Source of the DNA: Lachnospiraceae bacterium
GTDB taxonomy: Bacteria; Bacillota; Clostridia; Lachnospirales; Lachnospiraceae
Direction of reading: 5' to 3'
DNA: 6,785 bases
Assembly: GCA_900754855.1 (NCBI GenBank)
Contig: CAAEEI010000079.1
Coordinates: forward strand, 1-6,785
Part shown: positions 6,563-6,785 of the stretch, piece after piece
How the letters are laid out: every line of letters starts with the position of its first letter
How positions within the stretch are numbered: position 1 is the stretch's first letter
The notes under the pieces: generated by a model
Databases searched by the model: none
What the model was told of the DNA's origin: nothing
Seen by the model: the letters and a program-made list of their open reading frames with translations, nothing else
Translations under genes and position numbers: made by a program

Positions 6563-6621
6563 ATCAAACTTCCTTCCTGTTCATGTGATTTAACCTTTTG
6601 TATTATTAATATTAGTAAGTT

Positions 6622-6651
6622 ATGTTAGCATACGACCTCCATTTTTGTCAA
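6622..6651 (-). promoter_or_regulatory. Sigma-A type promoter of guaB
   Basis: A perfect -35 TTGACA (6651-6646) is followed after 18 nt by TAACAT (6627-6622, 4/6). A TG sits one base before the -10 box (TGCTAACAT), forming an extended -10. Transcription should start near 6615, giving a leader of about 53 nt. An A-tract upstream (about 6667-6673) could act as an UP-like element. The near-palindrome ATTAATATTAGT (6606-6617) lies at the predicted start. Confidence 0.8.
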
Positions 6652-6670
6652 CATAGCAAAAGAACGTTTT

Positions 6671-6702
6671 TTTGTCTGAATTTTTCTTTTTTGTTAGACA
6701 AA
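6671..6702. repeat. Inverted repeat TTTGTCT-18 nt-AGACAAA upstream of guaB promoter
   Basis: Two perfect 7-bp arms (6671-6677 and 6696-6702) flank an A/T-rich 18-nt spacer, about 20 nt upstream of the -35 box. Neither strand has a T run correctly placed after the stem, so it is not a clear terminator. It could be a two-site regulator target or the remains of a weak stem-loop ending the upstream gene. It does not resemble the Bacillus PurR box that I know. Confidence 0.4.
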
Positions 6703-6703
6703 T

Positions 6704-6785
6704 TCACAGTTTATTATTCGCTTGCTTTTTCCCCGTCTTTTTCCCTGTCTTTTCCTCTCCCCGACAGGTTCCTCCCCCAGTAGAA
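6704..6785 (-). other. Unassigned purine-rich end of window, possible 3' end of an upstream gene
   Basis: On the minus strand this stretch is G/A-rich with similar units GACAGGGAAAAA and GACGGGGAAAAA. All three minus-strand frames are open from the window edge, ending at 6714 (TAA), 6704 (TGA) or 6694 (TAA). One frame gives a lysine-rich tail, EEKTGKKTGKKQANNKL. Absence of stops may follow simply from base composition, so I cannot tell whether a coding sequence ends here or which frame it uses. Confidence 0.25.

Noticed and set aside
6563..6651. Purine riboswitch in the guaB leader
   Set aside because: The predicted leader is only about 53 nt, and I do not see the conserved purine-aptamer core sequences.
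6719..6781. G-quadruplex in the G-rich minus strand
   Set aside because: Four G runs exist, but the loops between them are about 8-13 nt, longer than the usual limit for a stable structure.

Overview
The window looks like an ordinary chromosomal segment of a low-to-moderate G+C Gram-positive bacterium, most likely a clostridial (Lachnospiraceae-type) Firmicute. The reasons are purine-rich Shine-Dalgarno sequences before every gene, sigma-A type promoters, a T-tailed intrinsic terminator, the protein sequence style, and the leuB-ilvD-ilvB order. The taxonomic call is an inference from style, not a database match. No phage, transposon, tRNA, rRNA or CRISPR signature is visible.

All real genes lie on the minus strand, so transcription runs from high to low coordinates. 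From right to left: (1) 6563-6785 holds the guaB upstream region, with a good promoter (6622-6651), a 7-bp inverted repeat (6671-6702), and an unassigned purine-rich stretch that may be the 3' end of another gene. (2) guaB (IMP dehydrogenase, 6562-5105) is followed by an intrinsic terminator (5082-5025). (3) A membrane-anchored Amidase_2 cell-wall hydrolase (4958-4131) has a very lysine-rich cytoplasmic N-terminus that contains a 20-nt direct repeat read in two frames. (4) A 92-nt leader before leuB carries a clear promoter overlapping the last amidase codons, a palindrome at the predicted transcription start, and a partial CodY-box-like sequence. (5) leuB (4038-2947), ilvD (2835-1162) and the first two thirds of ilvB (1129 to the window edge) follow as an apparent branched-chain amino acid operon.

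Acetolactate synthase (IlvB) and dihydroxy-acid dehydratase (IlvD) serve the common valine/isoleucine route, whose 2-ketoisovalerate product feeds leucine synthesis through LeuB. guaB is a separate transcription unit for guanine nucleotide synthesis. The amidase is probably a short unit of its own or partly co-transcribed with leuB, since no terminator separates it from leuB.

I found no convincing undescribed system. The points most worth a second look are the compact leuB leader, the lysine-rich amidase N-terminus with its repeat, the sequence upstream of guaB, and the residues in IlvB at positions linked to herbicide response.
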